Shown: piece by piece, positions 1 to 10,624 of the stretch
Layout: every line of letters begins with the position of its first letter
Position numbering within the stretch: the stretch's first letter is position 1
Origin: Leptobrachium leishanense
Lineage: Eukaryota > Chordata > Amphibia > Anura > Megophryidae
Length of the DNA: 64,000 nt
Reading direction: 5' to 3'
NCBI GenBank assembly: GCA_009667805.1
Contig: CM019075.1
Location: 14,275,738 to 14,339,737, forward strand
Notes under the pieces: model-generated
What the model was told of the DNA's origin: nothing
Seen by the model: only the letters and a program-made list of their open reading frames with translations
Databases searched by the model: none
Program-made: the position numbers and the translations under genes

Positions 1-890
1 GCAAGAGAAGCTAGGGAAAAGAAGAGAGACGGCAAGAGAAGCGAGGGAAAAGAAGAGAGACGGCAAGAGAAGCGAGGGAAAAGAGGAGAGACGGCAAGAG
101 AAGCGAGGGAAAAGGAGACGGCAAGAGAAGCGAGGGAAAAGGAGACGGCAAGAGAAGCGAGGGAAAAGAAGAGAGACGGCAAGAGAAGCGAAGGAAAAGA
201 GGAGAGACGTCAAGAGAAGCGAGGGAAAAGAAGAGAGACGGCAAGAGAAGCGAGGGAAAAGGAGACGGCAAGAGAAGCGAGGGAAAAGGAGACGGCAAGA
301 GAAGCGAGGGAAAAGAAGAGAGACGGCAAGAGAAGCGAAGGAAAAGAGGAGAGACGTCAAGAGAAGCGAGGGAAAAGAAGAGAGACGGCAAGAGAAGTGA
401 GGGAAAAGAGAGACGGCAAGAGAAGCGAGGGAAAAGAAGAGAGACGGCAAGAGAAGCGAGGGAAACGAGGAGGAGAGACGTCAAGAGAAGCGAGGGAAAC
501 GAGGAGGAGAGACGTCAAGAGAAGCGAGGGAAACCAGGAGGAGAGACGTCAAGAGAAGCGAGGGAAACCAGGAGGAGAGACGGCAAGAGAAGCGAGGGAA
601 AAGGAGACGGCAAGAGAAGCGAGGGAAAAGAAGAGAGACGGCAAGAGAAGCGAGGGAAAAGAGGAGAGACGTCAAGAGAAGCGAGGGAAACCAGGAGGAG
701 AGACGTCAAGAGAAGCGAGGGAAACCAGGAGGAGAGACGTCAAGAGAAGCGAGGGAAAAGAGGAGGAGAGACGTCAAGAGAAGCGAGGGAAAAGAAGAGA
801 GACGGCAAGAGAAGCGAGGTAAAAGAGGAGAGACGGCAAGAGAAGCGAGGGAAAAGAGGAGAGACGGCAAGAGAACCGAGGAAAGAGAGT
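1..890. repeat. Purine-rich minisatellite (27-34 bp units)
   Basis: Head-to-tail units of about 31 bp built on the core ggcaagagaagcgagggaaa run from the left edge to about 890. Length variants of 27 to 34 bp differ in the number of aaga or ggag steps. Almost all purines are on the plus strand, so every frame is open and long spurious ORFs appear on both strands. By position it lies in the DENND4B intron following the first coding exon. Confidence 0.95.
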
Positions 891-976
891 AACCTGGGTG
901 CGGAGAAGTCAGAGACATTCTCCAATGCAAGAACACGCAGGTTCCTCTCTGCACCTCACATTAGCCCGAGCCTCAC

Positions 977-1287
977 CCCAGCTCAGTGATGGGTGGCTTG
1001 TCCCGTCCTCGCCGGTAACACAGGTACATCTGCTGGTTGTTGAGTAGGCTGGAGTTGAGGTCTGCCGGGTGCCCCCCCAGAGTGCACTCTATGCAGGTAA
1101 ACCCTTGCGGCACTTCTTCCGACAGCGCCCGGACAATCACCACCACGTCTGTAACTGGCTCTGCCGGGCGTGCTGGCCGCTTCTCTTCCTCTAGTGGTCG
1201 AGATGATGGGGTAAGCCCGGCGACTACGAAGTAGTCCACAAGCTTGGGGGGTCCTTCCTCCATTATAACGGCACTGGCGCACAGACC
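977..1287 (-). CDS. DENND4B: DENND4B, first coding exon (gene continues left of window)
   Basis: DENN domain-containing 4B is a guanine-nucleotide exchange factor for Rab10-type GTPases. The exon runs from an acceptor (AG at 1289-1288) to a GTGAGG donor (GT at 976-975). ATG is at 1263, preceded by 24 nt of 5'UTR, and 95 full codons are present. The peptide opens MEEGPPKLVDYFVVAGL and carries EEVPQGFTCIEC and CYRRGRDKPPITELG. This is the N-terminus of DENND4 proteins, leading into the MABP domain that precedes the DENN module. The exon ends in the middle of a Gly codon. Neighbour order with CRTC2 and SLC39A1 on the same strand matches human. A DENND4A or C paralogue is less likely given this context. 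The upstream 5'UTR exons are uncertain (see 8642-8742 and 15516). Confidence 0.9.
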
Positions 1288-1545
1288 CTGAGGACACAGA
1301 CAAGGAAAGAGAAGGGGGACGGTTACAGACAAGTGACAGGCTGGCACCTGCTATTTATTTTACACTGACACGCCCCTGAGGATCAAACTCCTGGTGGCCA
1401 CCACAAACACTTCCCAGGGCCAGGACACCACAGGATCAGGAATTTGCATATTACCTTCCGGATGTGTGTATGTATCCCATGGAAGAGACACTGGCCGCGG
1501 GTGAATTCTGGCACTCCAGGAAATGGAGTGTCACTTTCCTTTGTT
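1288..1545. other. Unique spacer upstream of the DENND4B exon
   Basis: About 260 bp of non-repetitive sequence lies between the DENND4B acceptor and the telomere-like array. It contains the acceptor's pyrimidine tract on the minus strand. No other signal was recognised. It is presumably the 3' end of DENND4B intron 1. Confidence 0.5.
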
Positions 1546-3480
1546 AGGGTTCGGTTACTATTTGTGTTTGTTTTAGTTTTAGGGTTAGGTTACTATTTGC
1601 GCTAGTTTTTGTTTTAGGGTTAGGTTACTATTTGTGTTTTATTTTAGGGTTAGGTTACTATTTGTGTTTTATTTTAGGGTTAGGTTACTATTTGTGTTTT
1701 ATTTTAGGGTTAGGTTACTATTTGTTTTAGGGTTAGGTTACTATTTGTTTTAGGGTTAGGTTACTATTTGTTTTAGGGTTAGGTTACTATTTGTTTTAGG
1801 GTTAGGTTACTATTTGTTTTAGGGTTAGGTTAAAAAAGTTTTAGGGTTAGGTTAAAAAAATTTTAGGGTTAGGTTACTATTTGTTTTAGGGTTAGGTTAC
1901 TATTTGTTTTAGGGTTAGGTTACTATTTGTTTTAGGGTTAGGTTACTATTTGTTTTAGGGTTAGGTTACTATTTGTTTTAGGGTTAGGTTACTATTTGTT
2001 TTAGGGTTAGGTTACTATTTGTTTTAGGGTTAGGATACTATTTGTTTTAGGGTTAGGTTACTATTTGTTTTAGGGTTAGGTTACTATTTGTTTTAGGGTT
2101 AAGTTACTATTTGTTTTAGGGTTAGGTTACTATTTGTTTTAGGGTTAGGTTACTATTTGTTTTAGGGTTAGGTTACTATTTGTTTTAGGGTTAGGTTACT
2201 ATTTGTTTTAGGGTTAGGTTACTATTTGTTTTAGGGTTAGGTTACTATTTGTTTTAGGGTTAGGATACTATTTGTTTTAGGGTTAGGTTACTATTTGTTT
2301 TAGGGTTAGGTTACTATTTGTTTTAGGGTTGGGTTACTATTTGTTTTAGGGTTGGGTTACTATTTGTGTTTGTTTTAGGGTTGGGTTACTATTTGTGTTT
2401 GTTTTAGGGTTAGGTTACTATTTGTGTTTGTTTTAGGGTTAGGTTACTATTTGTGTTTGTTTTAGGGTTAGGTTACTATTTGTTTTTATTTTAGGGTTAG
2501 GTTACTATTTGTTTTTGTTTTAGGGTTAGGTTACTATTTGTGTTTGTTTTAGGGTTAGGTTACTATTTGTGTTTGTTTTAGGGCTAGGTTACTATTTGTT
2601 TTTGGGTTAGGTTACTATTTGTTTTTGGTTTAGGTTACTATTTGTTTTAGTTTTAGGGTTAGGTTACTATTTGTTTTAGGGTTGGGTTACTATTTGTGTT
2701 TGGTTTTGGGTTAGGTTACTATTTGTTTTAGTTTTAGGGTTAGGTTACTATTTGTTTTTGGGTTAGGTTACTATTTGTTTTGTTTTAGGGTTAGGTTACT
2801 ATTTGTTTTAGGGTTGGGTTACTATTTGTGTTTGTTTTTGGGTTAGGTTACTATTTGTTTTAGTTTTAGGGTTAGGTAACTATTTGTTTTAGGGTTGGGT
2901 TACTATTTGTGTTTGTTTTAGGGTTAGGTTACTATTTGTTTTTGGGTTAGGTTACTATTTGTTTTTGGGTTAGGTTACTATTTGTTTTTGGGTTAGGTTA
3001 CCATTTGTTTTTGGGTTAGGTTACTATTTGTTTTAGTTTTAGGGTTAGGTTACTATTTGTTTTAGGGCCAGGTTACTATTTGTTTTTGGGTTAGGTTACT
3101 ATTTTTTTTGTTTTAGGGTTAGGTTACTATTTGTTTTAGGGTTAGGTTACTATTTGTTTTAGGGTTGGGTTACCATTTGTTTTAGGGTTGGGTTACCATT
3201 TGTTTTAGGGTTGGGTTACCATTTGTTTTAGGGTTGGGTTACTATTTGTTTTAGGGTTGGGTTACTATTTGTGTTTGTTTTAGGGTTGGGTTACTATTTG
3301 TGTTTGTTTTAGGGTTAGGTTACTATTTGTTTTAGGGCTAGGTTACTATTTGTTTTTGGGTTAGGTTACTATTTGTTTTTGGGTTAGGTTACTATTTTTT
3401 TGTTTTAGGGTTAAGGTTACTATTTGTTTTAGTCTTAGGTTACGATTTGTATTTGTTTTAGGGTTAGGGTAACAATTACT
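1546..3480. repeat. Telomere-like 23-bp minisatellite
   Basis: Roughly 80 head-to-tail copies of a 23-bp unit, ggttactatttgttttaggg plus tta, fill nearly 2 kb. Each unit contains TTTAGGGTTAGG, one full vertebrate telomeric hexamer plus a partial one. Early and late copies carry insertions (tgtgtttgttttag) and ggg/gtt variants, while the middle is homogeneous. It lies 5' of the DENND4B exon, so probably within its first intron. Confidence 0.95.
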
Positions 3481-3589
3481 TTTAGGGTTCTGCTCAATTT
3501 TTTTTCTCTACTTTTATTTTTTTCTCTTCTTTTATTTTTTTCTGATTCTGCCCTTTCTCCTGATGCAAAACTAGAGCAGAATGTTGAGG

Positions 3590-3880
3590 TTAATCCTAAA
3601 TGTAAGCAGAGCTTCTGTAAAGGAATGGTCGGACGGAGGCAGAGCTTCCGTAAAGGAAGGGTCGGACGGAGGCAGAGCCACCCTAACGGAAGGGGCGGAC
3701 GGAGGCAGAGCTACCCTAACGGAAGGGGCGGACGGAGGCAGAGCTACCCTAACGGAAGGGGCGGACGGAGGCAGAGCTACCCTAACGGAAGGGGCGGACG
3801 GAGGCAGAGCTACCCTAACGGAAGGGGCGGACGGAGGCAGAGCTACCCTAACGGAAGGGGCGGACGGAGGCAGAGCTAGA
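3590..3880. repeat. 33-bp minisatellite (about 8 units)
   Basis: Eight or so copies of a 33-bp unit with core gctaccctaacggaaggggc. The first two units are diverged (gcttctgtaaaggaa). Because 33 is divisible by 3, it produces a repetitive 11-residue open frame. Nothing suggests that this frame is translated. Confidence 0.95.
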
Positions 3881-4049
3881 GGATTTACAAAAAAGAAGGA
3901 AAAAAAAAAAGGCAGTGTGACGGAAAGCTTCCTAATTGTGTTTGGACGCTCCCCCCCCCCTCAGGGTTTGTACATTAGCAGATTCTGTCCTGTTTTGTCT
4001 AATTTCCCCCCTTGACCCCAAAACTTTTCAGCTGAATCTCAGAGGCCTG

Positions 4050-7000
4050 TATAGACCATATTATTATTATTTATTATTATTATTATTAATTTATAAAGCG
4101 CCAGCATATTCCGCAGCGCTGTACAATAAGCACAGTACAGACAGGGTTACAATACATTGAACAACATTTGACAAACAGTACAGGAGGAGATGAGGGCCCT
4201 ATTCCCGTAGGAACTCACAATCTAGGAGGGTTGGGGTTGGAAACAGGAGGAGAGGACTGTAAGGTGAGAGTGATTGATGGTTGCGTCAGTGAGTTGGGTG
4301 GTAGGCTTCCCTAAATAGCAATGTTTTCAGGGAGCGTTTGAAGGAAGAGAAGTTAGGGGAAAGTCTGACAGCACGAGGGAGAGCGTTCCAGAGAGTGGGG
4401 GCTGCGCGTGAGAAATCCTGCAGTCTATCATGGGAAGAGGTGATGCGGGGAGAAGCTAGGCGCAGGTCACTGTTTGACCTTAGGGAGCGGGCTGGGGTGT
4501 ATTTGGTGATTAGTGAGGACAGGTAGTGGGGCGCTGAGTTAGTGAGGGTTTTGTAGGTAAGGATAAGGATTTTGAACTTAATTCTGCAGTGGATTGGGAG
4601 CCAGTGAAGGGACTCGCAGAGGGGAGCGGCAGAGACAGAGCGGCGGGTGAGGTGAATTAGCCTGGCGGAGGCGTTCAGGATGGATTGTAGGGGGGAGAGG
4701 CGGGACAGAGGGAGGCCAGATAAGAGATTATTGCAATAGTCGAGTCGGGAGATTACCAGGGCGTGTATGAGTTGTTTTTTGGTGACAGCGGTAAGAAATG
4801 GCCGAATTCTGGAAATATTACGCAGTTGGTATCGGCAGGAGGAGGAAAGAGACTTGATGTGGGGGATGAAGGAAAGAGCAGAGTCCAGTGTAACTCCAAG
4901 ACAGCGAACTTGGTTTGATGGGAGATGGTGATACCCTCCACCGTGATAGAGAAGTCAGGAGGTGGGGAGGCATTAGAGGGAGGAATAAGTAGGAGCTCAG
5001 TCTTTGACATGTTGATCTTTAGGTGGTGGGAGGCCATCCAGGAGGAGATGCCAGATAAACAGTCACTGACTTTTGAAAGGACAGGGGGAGAGAGATCAGG
5101 GGTAGAGAGGTAGATCTGAGTGTCATCAGCGTAGAGGTGGTAATTAAAGCCAAAGCTGTTGATGATTTTGCCCAGGAGGAGGTGTAGATGGAAAAGAGCA
5201 GAGGACCAAGGACAGAGCCTTGAGGTACACCAACAGATAGAGGCAATGAAGAGGAGGAGTTACCAGCAAAGGACACACAGAAGGACCTGTTGGATAAATA
5301 GGAGTCAACCCAAGCAAGTGCAGTGTCACCGAGACCCAGAGAGTTGAGGGTCTGTAGAAGGAGGGGGTGGTCAACAGTGTCAAAAGCAGCCGAGAGGTCA
5401 AGCAGGATGAGAATAGAATAGTGGCCGTGTTTTTTAGCAGTTAGGAGGTCGTTGGTGACTTTGGTGAGGGCAGTTTCAGTTGAGTGTAGCGGACGGAAGC
5501 CAGATTGCAGGGGGTCAAGTAGGGAATTGGAGGACAGGAAGAGGGAGAGGCGGTTGAAGACTAGTTTTTCTAAGAGCTTTGATGTGAAGGGAAGCAGGGA
5601 TACAGGGCGGTAGTTGGATGGAGAGTTGGTGTCTAGGGATGGTTTCTTTAGTAAAGGGGTAACTAGCGCGTGTTTGAAGGCGGATGGAAAGGAGCCAGTG
5701 GAGAGAGATAGGTTGAAGATGTGTGTGAGAGCAGGGGTGAGGGAGGAGGAGAGGGGAGGAATTAGATGTGAGGGAATGGGGTCGAGCGGGCACGTGGTGA
5801 GATGTGAGGAGGACAATAAGGAATTGACTTCCTCCTCAGTGGTTGGGAGGAAGCGGCAGAGGGTGGCAGAGGGGACCTGTGGGAGTGGAGGTGGCAGATA
5901 ACTATCTTGTGTTGGGATGTTGCTTCTGATAGTTAGAGTTTTACTGAGGAAGTAGTCTGCCAGGTCTTGAGCGCTGAAGGCAGCTGAGGGGGAGGTGCAG
6001 GTGGGTGAGGAGGGTGTTGAAGGTGGACCAGAGCCGTTTAGGGTTGGAGGACAGCGTAGATATAAGAGATGAGAAGAAGGATTGTTTGGCCAAGTGGAGG
6101 GCAGAGGTGTATGACCGGAGAATAAACTTGAAGTGAACAAAATCAGCTTCAGAGCGGGATTTCCTCCAGGCACGCTCTGCAGTGCGGGAGCATCTTTGCA
6201 GGTAGCGAGTTTGGAGGGTGTGCCAGGGCTGAAGCTGGCGGCGTGGGGCCTTGCAGAGTCGAAGAGGAGCAAGAGTGTCTAGAGCAGAGATAAGCGTAGT
6301 GTTGTAGTGATTAGTGGCAGCATCAGGGCAGGTGAAGGATGAGGTATGAGAGTGGTGAAGTAGGTTGGAGAATTGATGGGGGTCCACAGCATGTAGATTT
6401 CTGCGAGTGTGTGTGCGGGGTGGGGGAGCAGGGTGTTTAGGAAGTCCAGATAGGTTGAAAGAGAGAAGGTGGTGGTCAGAGATGGGGAAAGGGCGACATT
6501 TGAACTCAGAAATGGAGCAGAGGTTGGAAAAGACCAGGTCAATAACGTGACCATCGCGGTGGGTAGGGAGGAGGGAGGATTGTGTGAGTCCAAGGGAGGA
6601 CGTGAGTGAAAGAAGTTTGGAGGCAGCAGGAGCGGAAGGATCGTCAATGGGAATGTTGAAGTCCCCGAGAATTAGGCATGGAAGATTAGAAGACAGGAAG
6701 TGAGAAAGCCAGGTAGCAAAGTGGTCAAAGAACTGGGAGGTTGGTCCCGGTGGGCGGTAGATGACTGCCACCCTGAGAGCCAGAGGAGAGAACAGGCGGA
6801 TGCAGTGTGTCTCGAAGGAGGAGAAGGAGAGGGATGGGGTGGAGGGAGATGCTGGTAGGTGCAGGTGGGAGAGAGCAGGAGCCCGACCCCGCCACCATTT
6901 CTCTCACCCGGTCTGGGGGTATGGCTCAAGTGTAGACCGCCATGTGAGAGAGCAGCAACGGAGGCCGTGTCAGAGGGAGTTAGCCAGGTTTCAGTTAAAG

Positions 7001-7450
7001 CTAGGAGGTTGAAGGAGTTTGAAAGGAAAGGTCATGGACGGCTGTGAGTTTGTTGCACACAGAGCGAGCGTTCCAGAGGGCGCAGGAGAAAGAGGACAGG
7101 CGCTGAGGGATGATGGGAATGAGGTTGCTGGGCTTGCAGGGAGGTGATTTATGTGCGATGGAGATAGGATGAGAGGGAAGTATTGGATGTGTTGTGGGGC
7201 CAGGGTTAGGGGATATGTCACCTGAATAGAGTAACAGCAGGAGGGTGAGAAAGAGAAGGTGGGAATGGGATTTGTGGGCGTGGGAGTGATTGGCAGCACG
7301 AGAGTTAGAGGGAGACCATGTTCTGAGGAAACAAAGGAGCTCATGTGAGGCCATCATGTGGGACGAGAGGAGGAGGGAGAGATGCAGATAGTGTAGGGGT
7401 CGGTGGTAGAGGGGCAGGAGTTCCATTTAAGGAGAAAGGTAGAAGTAAAG
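4050..7450 (-). mobile_element. L2/CR1-type LINE, nearly full length but frameshifted
   Basis: A non-LTR retrotransposon in minus orientation. From its 5' side it shows a hydrophobic N-terminus with SGDISPNPGP, then the endonuclease start ALWNARSVCNK (about 7090). Next are AVIYRPPGP, ILGDFNIPID and SDHHLLSFNL (6771-6450). The reverse transcriptase shows [23 protein letters not shown] and [13 protein letters not shown], with [11 protein letters not shown] in another frame at about 5110-5150. It continues with [15 protein letters not shown] and a C-terminal domain to about 4300. The 3' end is gcgctttataaattaataat followed by TAA/TTA repeats near 4055, typical of L2-like elements. These motifs sit in at least five frames, so the copy is dead. 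It lies in what is probably DENND4B intron 1, in the gene's orientation. Confidence 0.9.
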
Positions 7451-7535
7451 AGGAGAAGCGTGAGAGAAAGCATGATATAGACTTGCGTTTACCCAGAGTA
7501 AAATTGGGCCTTGCAGTTCCTTCCTCCAGTCCCGC

Positions 7536-7582
7536 AACTCCAGGAATCAACTCTAAGCGTCCACTTAAGACTGTTACTTGTG
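7536..7582. repeat. 47-bp direct repeat, copy 1
   Basis: Begins aactccaggaatcaactcta and matches 8075-8121 with one T/C difference. Copy 1 is just 5' of the LINE coding region (minus orientation). Copy 2 lies beyond a 66-bp minisatellite, so the pair brackets about 490 bp. Confidence 0.9.
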
Positions 7583-7789
7583 AATGTCACAAGAGCCTGG
7601 CTCAAATGGAGCCAGTCTTAGTGGTTATATAGGGAGACTGATTGCAATCAGGCAGTAAAAAGTCAACAGCTGAAGCTGGATGGGCTGTGTCAATAGGGCA
7701 GGGAGATTCACATGCTAATTAGCAAAGCAAATGGTGGAGAAAAACAAAAATAGAAAAAAAAACAGAAAGGAAACGTTATAATGTGGGTG

Positions 7790-8015
7790 CCTGCGAATAG
7801 TGGTGATAATGCCTACCAGCAAAAGTATGCAGGGGTTCAGTTGAGCTGTGGGTGTCTGTGGATGATGGGTGATGATGCCTACCAGCAAAAGTATGCAGGG
7901 GTTCAGTTGAGCTGTGGGTGTCTGTGGATGATGGGTGATAATGCCTACCAGCAAAAGTATGCAGGGGTTCAGTTGAGCTGTGGGTGTCTGTGGATGATGG
8001 GTGATAATGCCTACC
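7790..8015. repeat. 66-bp minisatellite, about 3.5 units
   Basis: The marker gcctaccagcaaaagtatgc recurs at 7811, 7877 and 7943, with a partial unit at 8009, an exact 66-bp period. As 66 is a multiple of 3, it creates repetitive open frames on both strands. It lies between the two 47-bp direct repeats. Confidence 0.95.
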
Positions 8016-8074
8016 TGTGGAGAGAGGAGACACAGGAATTACGGATCGTGATGGCGTAGGGGGATCTTGGATAA

Positions 8075-8121
8075 AACTCCAGGAATCAACTCTAAGCGTC
8101 CACTTAAGACTGTCACTTGTG
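8075..8121. repeat. 47-bp direct repeat, copy 2
   Basis: Second copy of the sequence at 7536-7582, with one mismatch. Sequence beyond it (8122 on) is unrelated to that beyond copy 1. Confidence 0.9.
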
Positions 8122-8641
8122 CCCTCATTTGCATGGCACTTCCTGTGGCCTGCTCCTCTGGCCAGTCACCATGGTGACCTAAGATAGCAAATGGTTTGGC
8201 CAGTCCACGCCACATGAAATCTCAGGCTAGTGTACGTGTTCCCTCTCAATTCTCCCTGTCCTTTGTCTCGTTTTAGAGATGCAGGAACTTGTGAGTTTAG
8301 CTATTGTGCATTTTACCCCTTTTCGTGTCTTTTTGTGTATTGAAGCCCTTATTTCACAGCTTTCTGGTGTTGGCCGTTTGGTGACTCGTGTGATCGGGAT
8401 TACCGTTTCTATCCAGTGTTTTTGGGAACCATTTGTGTCTGGGTGAGAATCTTGTCACTGTCAGGACTTATGAGGATGAGGAAGGTGACCCTAGCGTGCG
8501 GAGCACAGGCAGGAAGGCAGCAGTGGTCTGGCAGTCAAGCTATAGCACCCCTGGTACTTGTGGGGGACAAGCCCAAGTTTACGTCACGGCCGGTATACCG
8601 TAGTATGGGGTCGACATGGTGTAAAATGTCTTTGTACTCAC

Positions 8642-8742
8642 CCTGGAGGAGAAGTGAGGTCATATGTCCTGCTCAGGTCTCCTCGGACACCTGTAACTGC
8701 CTGATGTGGAGCTTCACATTTCAGGAGATCCAGAAAACCAAC
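8642..8742 (-). other. Candidate internal 5'UTR exon of DENND4B
   Basis: On the minus strand a strong acceptor (tctcttacag, AG at 8744-8743) and a strong donor (GTGAGTAC, GT at 8641-8640) delimit a 101-bp segment of unique sequence surrounded by repeats. Joined to the DENND4B exon acceptor at 1287, it would form 5'UTR. The splice signals are seen. The assignment to DENND4B is inference from strand and position, and it could be chance. Confidence 0.35.
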
Positions 8743-9600
8743 CTGTAAGAGAAGTGGATGGTGGTGTTTGTTAGCATCGAGCCGCTTCCTGTGTGCACAA
8801 ACAGACAGCTGGGAGGGAAACACATCGGAGGAAACGAGGCTTGAGTCAGAGAGGGATGGTGACCTCTGGGTTAGTGGACACAAGGGAAAGGTGTAAACAA
8901 AGAGGTTTGCGGGAGAGGAGGACGCGCTCACCCACCGGCCGCTGGAAAAGGGAAAGTAGAACATTTGTTAAAACGGGGAAATTTATGAACACGAAACAGG
9001 AAGCGAGACAGGAACACATTTCATGAGCCGAGCGCAGATTCATTTCCTGTAGCCAGTGACCGGCTCACCCCAAACCTGCCTGGTGGAGGGTACGTCACGC
9101 TGCAGGCACTCCCCTAAAACACCCCTGGGTTTACGGCTGCGGTGGTGGTCACTGGCTGGCATGGATAGGGAGAAATGAGGGCCGTGTGGTGGCTGCGGGG
9201 AGGGGGGGATGCCCAGGGAAACGGGCAGAGAGCTGTGACTGTGCCATTAACCCAAAGAACAGGAACAGAGAGGCCTCTGTGCTGCCCCCGAGCAGGGCAC
9301 GTCAACACCTGGCAACGGCATTCACTGCCAGCCAGGAGCTGGTGACAGATTCCCAGTTTAGGCCAAACCCAGGGGCCTTTTTAACCGTTTAGAGACCCCA
9401 ATGAACAATTAAATGCCCACATGAGGACACGCCACCCGAGAAGTGGGCAAAAAAACGGGCCGTAGACCCTAAATCATGCCCTGACCACCTACTAAAGGAG
9501 GAGGGCAACAAAGAAGCTGCCGGGCCTTCTCCACCACGGCGCGCCAGGTTTATATTCCACCCTGGTATGTAGGACGCCCATGTGACGGGATAGCTGGTGT
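8743..9600. other. Non-repetitive spacer, no gene recognised
   Basis: About 850 bp of mixed composition. Six-frame translation gives only short ORFs without recognisable domains, and no tandem structure was seen. Confidence 0.4.
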
Positions 9601-9602
9601 AA

Positions 9603-9842
9603 GGGGCGCGCGGCGGAACACCGGGGGGGGGGGGGCGCGCGGCGGAACACACCGGGGGGGGGCGCGCGCGCGGAACACGGGGGGCGCGCGGCGGAACACG
9701 GGGGGCGCGCGGCGGAACACGGGGGGGCGCGCGGCGGAACACGGGGGCGCGCGGCGGAACAACGGGGGGGCGCGCGGCGGAACACGGGGGGCGCGCGGCG
9801 GAACACGGGGGGGCGCGCGGCGGAACACGGGGGGGCGCGCGG
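9603..9842. repeat. CpG- and G-run-rich minisatellite (about 20-bp units)
   Basis: About a dozen units with core gcgcgcggcggaacac separated by runs of 4 to 12 G. Each unit combines an alternating CG tract (Z-DNA-prone) with a G run (G-quadruplex-prone). Unit length varies with the length of the G run. Confidence 0.95.
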
Positions 9843-9925
9843 TGGGACTGAATGGGGACAGGGGGGCACTGAATGGGGACAGGGGGGCACTGAATGGGGA
9901 CAGGGGGGCACTGAATGGGGACAGC
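9843..9925. repeat. 21-bp tandem repeat, 4 units
   Basis: Four copies of ggggacaggggggcactgaa plus t directly follow the CpG/G-run array. Confidence 0.9.
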
Positions 9926-10309
9926 GGTTACAATTCAGGACACTACCAGGAGCCTTAAAATAACTGCCACCATAAATAGCGCACGGCACGAGTCTCGGCG
10001 GCTGAAAATAAACGTATTCCCCGAGAGGGAGCGCCGAGTGAGCGCACACAGCCCGGCTAAATCAGTCAGAGCGTGGAGGAGCCGTGTGTGTCAGGAGAGA
10101 TCCAAAGCCTGGAACAGCTCAGAGCGCGCCATCCCGTAACAACCTGGCAGAGGATTTACCGGGACACTGTGCCAGGGGATGCCACGCAGCACCCAAAAAT
10201 GTACCACAACAGGCAAAACCATGTCACAGTCCATCATCACCACGAGCAACACAGCACACATGCAGCGCCAACATATCCCCACTGCACGCAGACTACGCAC
10301 TCCCCCACA

Positions 10310-10612
10310 CAATCACTATACCCACACACCATACCCACCCTGGCACCCCCCGCGCGAGCACACACCATGCCCACCCTGCGCGCCCCCCCGAGCTCACACA
10401 CACCCCATACCCACCCTGTGCGTCCCCCCGCGCGCACACACACACCAATACCAACCCTGCGCGCCCCCCGAGCGCACACACCCCATACCCACCCTGCGGC
10501 GCCCCCGCGCGCACACACACACACACACCCCAAAGCCACACTGCGCACGCGCCCACACACACACACCCCCTACCCACCCTGCGCGCCCCCACGCACCATA
10601 CCCAGTCACACA
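10310..10612. repeat. Pyrimidine/CA-rich degenerate minisatellite
   Basis: Imperfect units of about 35-45 bp combine (CA)n, cataccca and ccctgcgcgcccccc. The strand is almost free of G, so long proline/histidine/threonine ORFs appear. They have no homologue I recognise. Confidence 0.85.
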
Positions 10613-10624
10613 CTATAGAGATTA

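Noticed and set aside
1546..3480. True chromosome end (telomere)
   Set aside because: The unit is 23 bp with only one full TTAGGG, and coding sequence lies on both sides.
9389..10049. Pro/Arg-rich minus-strand ORFs (RRAPPRVPPRAP)
   Set aside because: Translation of the GCGCGCGGCGGAACAC array, without start context or homologue.
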